A DNA stretch of 64,000 nucleotides from Mesocentrotus franciscanus (taxonomy: Eukaryota; Echinodermata; Echinoidea; Camarodonta; Strongylocentrotidae): positions 27,119,714 through 27,183,713 of the forward strand of contig CP137682.1 in NCBI GenBank assembly GCA_037976565.1, written 5' to 3'. Numbering within the stretch: position 1 is the first letter of the stretch; every line of letters begins with the position of its first letter. Below, piece after piece: positions 61,836-64,000 of the stretch. A program made the translations under genes and the position numbers. The notes under the pieces were generated by a model that did no database searches, was not told where the DNA came from, and was given only the letters and a program-made list of their open reading frames with translations.

Positions 61836-63260
61836 TATAATAATAATACATGTAGTAATAATAATACATAATAATAATGGTAATGATGAATGAATTAATT
61901 AATACATGATCATAATGAATAAATAGATAAATACATTCTAAAAAATGCAAATAAAAGGGGTGACTCACTATTCGTCAAGAAAAATCTCAAAGAAAAAAAA
62001 ACTAATATCAAGAAGAAAACGGAAAATAGAAAAAAAACAAAAAAAAACAGCTTAACAATAAAAGGTTCTTTATTTGGCTGGATCCACGTTAAAACTTGAG
62101 TGCATTCTTTTCCTAGTCGAATTAAAGGTATGACAGTTGTTGTTTTTTGCCATCGAACGGGCCCCTCCTCCTGGATTCGCCTATACAAGATATACAAATC
62201 ACTGCACTGCATGGACATACATACCCAGCTAGAAGAACTTATAAACAAACTAACTTGCTTCATCAATATACACACATCACATAATAAATCTCAGTAATTA
62301 TTGACATACTCTGTATCATGTGAATAAATTCATCATAAAACCTGACGAGCCTTACACTCAACCATGATTATTAGGTGCATGAAATCAATGTTCCTCAACA
62401 CGAGAACATATCAAAGTAATTATGTATTATTGATTATAGTTGGAGAAGGGACATATGTTAATAATCGGCAAACAGATGAATGAAAATGATGAGAGCTCTT
62501 AAATCCAGGCAAACTTTATGCTGATGAGTAAAATGAGTAATATGATGATAATTCTATATCACTTGTATATGAAAGAAATCTGCAAAATCCGCGTTTAATA
62601 AGAATGTAAATGAACAATCACATAAATCATAATTATAGATCGTGTTGCATAACCATACGCTATGATTCCATTGTTTATTGTTTACTAACCATTTTTTTCT
62701 TCTTCATACTTTCATATTTTTTGTATTACATCAGCAGAAAAAACTGATTTCAAATTCTTATGTTTATGCATGATCCATAAAATTAGCTTTGCACAATAGT
62801 ATTACACATTTCCTTCTTCAACCACTGTATTATAAATTAGGAGAAGAAGACAAAATAAACTTCTATCTTATTTTTCTAGTTTTCATGTTAGCACAAGATC
62901 ATAATGTTCTTACTATAAATATAATACATTTCTTGCAAACAATACGACACATTAAATTCTGATATTGTTTCTTTCTTCAAGGAGAGCAAATATTAGAAAT
63001 GTTATCACAAGACAGGCATAAGACAAAAAGAATAATATAATAATTATGTCGTTTGTCGTACTTTTCAAATTTTACAAACAGCATGATAATCCTTTATGTA
63101 CTTCTAATTCTATTCTCGATTGCAAATTGAAATCTACCCATATTCTTTTTCTTATTCAGATTCGGCATTAAGAAGTGAAGCTGGCTTTTACATCGTCTCC
63201 GTGGCTACCATTTTATCTTTTGCTGTATCGAGGATATCATCTGTTTTATCAATTTTGTAG
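52090..63260 (+). CDS. MSP130-related cell-surface glycoprotein, 12 coding exons, 608 aa
   Basis: Join: 52090-52315, 52847-53068, 53936-54134, 55980-56103, 56718-56832, 57762-57923, 58246-58305, 58974-59218, 59759-59976, 60684-60778, 61367-61426, 63160-63260. All introns are GT-AG and phases agree, giving 1827 nt including TAG. Residues 1-27 look like a signal peptide (hydrophobic WLVLLTVSLSA). The rest follows the MSP130/choice-of-anchor I order: VNDIEVCGDYV, VPDMLYFTKDC, VVVNEGEYG, DPEGTVSIIRLD, NLEPEYVAISSDDSTAYISL, YSMYQPDAIKYF, VFYGGRSISI, GPECESLAFAEVNGTRLLFVGIER, PTGKDFLIVTNN. Seven N-X-S/T sequons fit a glycoprotein. The C-terminus is a short polar stretch followed by a hydrophobic tail, as in GPI signals. 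In sea urchins MSP130 proteins are GPI-anchored on skeletogenic mesenchyme cells and linked to biomineralisation; that role here is inferred. It lacks the long Gly-rich insert of classical MSP130, so it resembles the shorter MSP130-related paralogues. Family call is firm; exact paralogue unknown. Confidence 0.93.
52847..53068 (+). CDS. MSP130-related exon 2 (residues 76-149)
   Basis: Acceptor CCACCAG, donor CCAG|GTGAGG, phase 1 to 1. Encodes the 'ISDAANPAIIH' strand and the conserved VNDIEVCGDYV segment. Two sequons are visible, N-I-S and N-W-T. G+C is clearly higher than the flanking introns. Confidence 0.92.
53936..54134 (+). CDS. MSP130-related exon 3 (residues 150-216)
   Basis: Acceptor TTCTTCTCGAAG is the only AG that keeps frame with VGSVPDMLYFTKDC; the AG six bases downstream breaks it. 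Encodes NEGEYG and DPEGTVSII, family hallmarks, and sequon N-F-T. Donor ACG|GTATCA, phase 2. Confidence 0.9.
54313..54450. mobile_element. Small MITE in intron 3 (TIR CCTCGGTCACAAA type)
   Basis: Left end CTACGGTCACAAAG and the reverse complement of the right end (CCTCGGTCACAAATG) form imperfect terminal inverted repeats around ~110 bp with further internal symmetry. It resembles the element at 44049-44185. Confidence 0.55.
55530..55590 (+). repeat. SINE/LINE 3'-tail fragment in intron 3
   Basis: Contains 'ATAAAGCGCTTTATACGA' followed by (ATT)n, resembling the 3' ends of the SINEs and LINE in this window. No tRNA-like head is visible. Confidence 0.45.
55980..56103 (+). CDS. MSP130-related exon 4 (residues 216-257)
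   Basis: Acceptor ATAACACAG, donor CAA|GTAAGT, phase 2 to 0. Encodes NLEPEYVAISSDDSTAYISLQ, matching the family's 'LEPEY-A-S-D--TAY--LQ' block. Sequon N-S-T. Confidence 0.93.
56718..56832 (+). CDS. MSP130-related exon 5 (residues 258-296)
   Basis: Acceptor CATCTAG, donor GGAG|GTGATC, phase 0 to 1. Encodes ENNAIAVINIGTETIEEI and SLGLKSW, then the acidic 'D-SDRDG' turn that precedes the MYQPDA motif in the family. Confidence 0.92.
56890..57130. mobile_element. Foldback MITE in intron 5
   Basis: Terminal inverted repeats of about 36 bp start GCTATTGTTAAG and continue through TTGGTCAATAATTCATTTTC. A second, inner inverted repeat is built on GGAAATTGGT/ACCAATTTCC. A poly-T stretch lies inside. 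No coding capacity. Confidence 0.7.
57762..57923 (+). CDS. MSP130-related exon 6 (residues 296-350)
   Basis: Acceptor TCTTGGTAG, donor GAAG|GTAATA, phase 1 to 1. Contains YSMYQPDAIKYF and YIATANEGAT, the most recognisable MSP130/choice-of-anchor I signature in the gene. Confidence 0.95.
58246..58305 (+). CDS. MSP130-related exon 7 (60-nt exon, residues 350-370)
   Basis: Acceptor AAATGTAG, donor CTAG|GTGAGT, phase 1 to 1. Encodes DGLVWGESPLISALNDTSKL with sequon N-D-T. Length is a multiple of three, so skipping would keep the frame. Confidence 0.85.
58646..58688 (-). ncRNA. Hammerhead-ribozyme-like motif, minus strand
   Basis: On the minus strand: ATCAC (58688-58684), CTGACGA (58683-58677), extra A, GTG...CAC, GAAA (58658-58655), CGTC (58654-58651), then ATGAT (58650-58646). 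Same layout as the plus-strand copy, but the first stem I pair is C/A, so this arm looks slightly decayed. Confidence 0.45.
58716..58758 (+). ncRNA. Hammerhead-ribozyme-like motif, plus strand
   Basis: Order seen: ATCAC (58716-58720), core CTGACGA (58721-58727), one extra A, hairpin GTG...CAC (58729-58745), GAAA (58746-58749), CGTC (58750-58753), GTGAT (58754-58758). ATCAC/GTGAT can form stem I and GTG/CAC stem II. ACGT is self-complementary, as in dimeric hammerheads with a minimal stem III. The extra A beside stem II departs from the textbook core. Cleavage would be after the C at 58753. Confidence 0.55.
58974..59218 (+). CDS. MSP130-related exon 8 (residues 370-451)
   Basis: Acceptor CTTTCACTAG, donor TAT|GTAAGC, phase 1 to 0. 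Encodes LGRLKFSQYEGINAS, the VFYGGRSISI motif and SLVYDTGDVIE, ending ADTRSDDY, equivalent to the family 'DnRSDdKGPEPE' region split by the intron. Sequon N-A-S. Confidence 0.95.
59759..59976 (+). CDS. MSP130-related exon 9 (residues 452-524)
   Basis: Acceptor CTTATGCCAG, donor AAA|GTGAGT, phase 0 to 2. Encodes GPECESLAFAEVNGT then RLLFVGIERLSAIAIF, and GDLDPEDIK, aligning with the family blocks 'GPEPEGL', 'FVGLER-G-I-VY' and 'GDL-PEG-KF'. Sequon N-G-T. Confidence 0.95.
60028..60315 (-). mobile_element. tRNA-derived SINE in intron 9
   Basis: On the minus strand a tRNA-like head has GTGGTCGAGTGGTTAAG (A box) and GGTTCGAGACC (B box), with GTGCCG/CGGCAC able to pair as an acceptor-like stem. 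Then come the body 'CACTAATGTCCTTTGGCAAG', 'GCGCTTAGTGATTG' and the tail GTGCTATATAAAAACTGAG followed by (TAT)n. It is the best preserved of the family here. Confidence 0.88.
60684..60778 (+). CDS. MSP130-related exon 10 (residues 524-556)
   Basis: Acceptor CCTTTCAG, donor ATA|GTAAGT, phase 2 to 1. Encodes FLPYEKSPTGKDFLIVTNN and IAGTIAFYDVVN, the final conserved strand of the domain. Confidence 0.93.
61367..61426 (+). CDS. MSP130-related exon 11 (Ser/Thr/Asp linker, residues 556-576)
   Basis: Phase 1 to 1, 60 nt. Encodes DGSSTTNAPDDYTDLDSTT, a low-complexity linker of the kind that lies between a domain and a GPI site. The acceptor is a CAGCAG tandem, so a 57-nt version is possible. Donor ACCA|GTATGA is moderate. 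If the donor is not used the frame reads to TGA at 61444-61446. Confidence 0.72.
61586..61645 (+). repeat. Retroposon-tail-like repeat with (AATTC)n
   Basis: (AATTC)4-5 is followed by a T run and 'ATCCAAACAGATAGGATCA'. The same core occurs at about 22190-22245 and 34127-34187. Likely the end of a dispersed retroposon; family not identified. Confidence 0.5.
61796..61880. repeat. (AT)n and (AAT)n microsatellite in intron 11
   Basis: About 18 AT units followed by imperfect AAT repeats. Intron 11 otherwise (61427-63159) is AT-rich with no recognisable gene. Confidence 0.85.
63160..63260 (+). CDS. MSP130-related exon 12 (GPI-anchor signal, residues 576-608)
   Basis: Acceptor TTCTTATTCAG follows a strong pyrimidine tract. 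In the required phase it encodes SALRSEAG, then a hydrophobic tail FYIVSVATILSFAVS and VLSIL, then TAG. Small residues N-S-A just upstream suit an omega site. GPI attachment is known for sea urchin MSP130, which supports this distant exon. Confidence 0.78.
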
Positions 63261-63920
63261 ACTAGTACACGTATCCGATCTTCCATATCGCTGTCGAGCC
63301 CTAATTACATATGACGCGGTCAAAATTGCCTCAAATAACCGCCGCGGCAAAATAATATTACATATAATGAGTCTCTTGCTTTTCACATTCCAGTGTCTTA
63401 GGTTGCGTTTAAACCAGTCCTCTTTTCCAAAGTAAAAAAACAGCGTTTCGAACACACGGTTTGGAAGCACAGGTCTAAAGCACTTTTTACAGTACAGTGT
63501 TTGTAGCTCTTTTCTTCAGGCAAAGTCTGGCTCTAATGGTAGATCGCACACCACACTGCGCATGATATGTGCTTATAATTATGTCGTTTATAAACGCCCT
63601 TGCAAATTGTGCCTTTAGAGCTGCCCAGAAGCTATGCTACTAACGAAACCGCGTTCCCCCCCCAAAAAAGGCACCAGACACAACCATCTTTTGAACTACA
63701 TTCCTGAAAAGGGAGCTCTAAACATACCCTTATTAGAACATAGAAGTAAGTTTGTACGTATAGGGGTCTTTTCTCCACCTACATGATATTAAGATTCATT
63801 TACAAATAGAAATGTTTATATTACCGCGGCTATATCTAATGGTGGTTTTACTGTGTCATTTTGGGGAAATGGTTAACTTTGAAATGTCCTGTTAGGAATA
63901 AAAGTTGTTGTTGAGTGTTG
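63261..63920 (+). other. Putative 3' UTR of the MSP130-related gene
   Basis: No continuing frame follows the TAG at 63258-63260. The region is AT-rich and reaches an AATAAA at 63897. The exact cleavage site cannot be read from sequence. Confidence 0.5.
63897..63902 (+). terminator. Polyadenylation signal AATAAA
   Basis: A canonical AATAAA is followed immediately by a GTTGTTGTTG-type GT-rich stretch, as expected for a cleavage/polyadenylation site. It lies 637 nt past the stop codon. Confidence 0.55.
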
Positions 63921-64000
63921 TTGATTAAATATTTCTATTCATTTTGTTATAATCATGCATTTTATTCCTACTATAATATTAAAGTCTGTGTGACATTTGA

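Noticed and set aside
62521..62560. CTGATGAG as a second hammerhead candidate
   Set aside because: No GAAA at the right distance and no pairing stems.

Overview
This is a gene-poor, transposon-rich piece of an animal nuclear genome. The one convincing protein-coding gene is a spliced, plus-strand member of the MSP130 family (sea urchin 'mesenchyme-specific cell-surface glycoprotein', related to bacterial choice-of-anchor I proteins) at 52090-63260. MSP130-type genes, abundant GA/CT microsatellites, TTAA-flanked MITEs, tRNA-derived SINEs with (ATT)n tails, and introns of about 0.2-1.9 kb fit an echinoderm, most likely a sea urchin. Other marine deuterostomes or lophotrochozoans cannot be excluded from sequence alone.

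Layout. 1-13.5 kb: intergenic DNA with trinucleotide and GA microsatellites, a diverged tandem repeat, two TTAA-type MITEs, a foldback MITE, SINE heads and a 9-11 bp minisatellite. 13.5-38.9 kb: two near-identical ~11 kb copies (about 15972-26907 and 27940-38868), separated by a gap of exactly 500 Ns. Each carries SINEs, MITEs, a foldback element, an internal ~0.9 kb tandem duplication and a dead L2/CR1/Jockey-type LINE 3' end. Copy B has a 1.7 kb deletion, a small inversion and an error-like left edge, so a falsely separated haplotype is a live alternative to a real duplication. 38.9-44.8 kb: microsatellites, a ~62-bp tandem array and three MITEs. 44837-51493: one 6.66 kb hAT-like element with perfect 16-bp terminal repeats and a perfect 8-bp target duplication. 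It is filled with a 3 x ~1.17 kb satellite, a terminal duplication and a nested element. It has no visible transposase.

52.0-63.9 kb: the MSP130-related gene, rebuilt here as 12 coding exons (608 residues). It has a signal peptide, a beta-propeller-like MSP130/choice-of-anchor I domain, seven N-glycosylation sequons and a C-terminal GPI-anchor signal on a distant last exon. Every junction is GT-AG and phase-consistent. Two exon choices could change the protein: a CAGCAG tandem acceptor at exon 11, and read-through of the exon 11 donor, which would give a shorter form without the GPI signal. Its introns carry MITEs, a SINE and, in intron 7, a ~240 bp palindrome whose two arms each contain a Penelope-type hammerhead-ribozyme-like motif. 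No other gene, RNA gene or operon-like unit could be supported.
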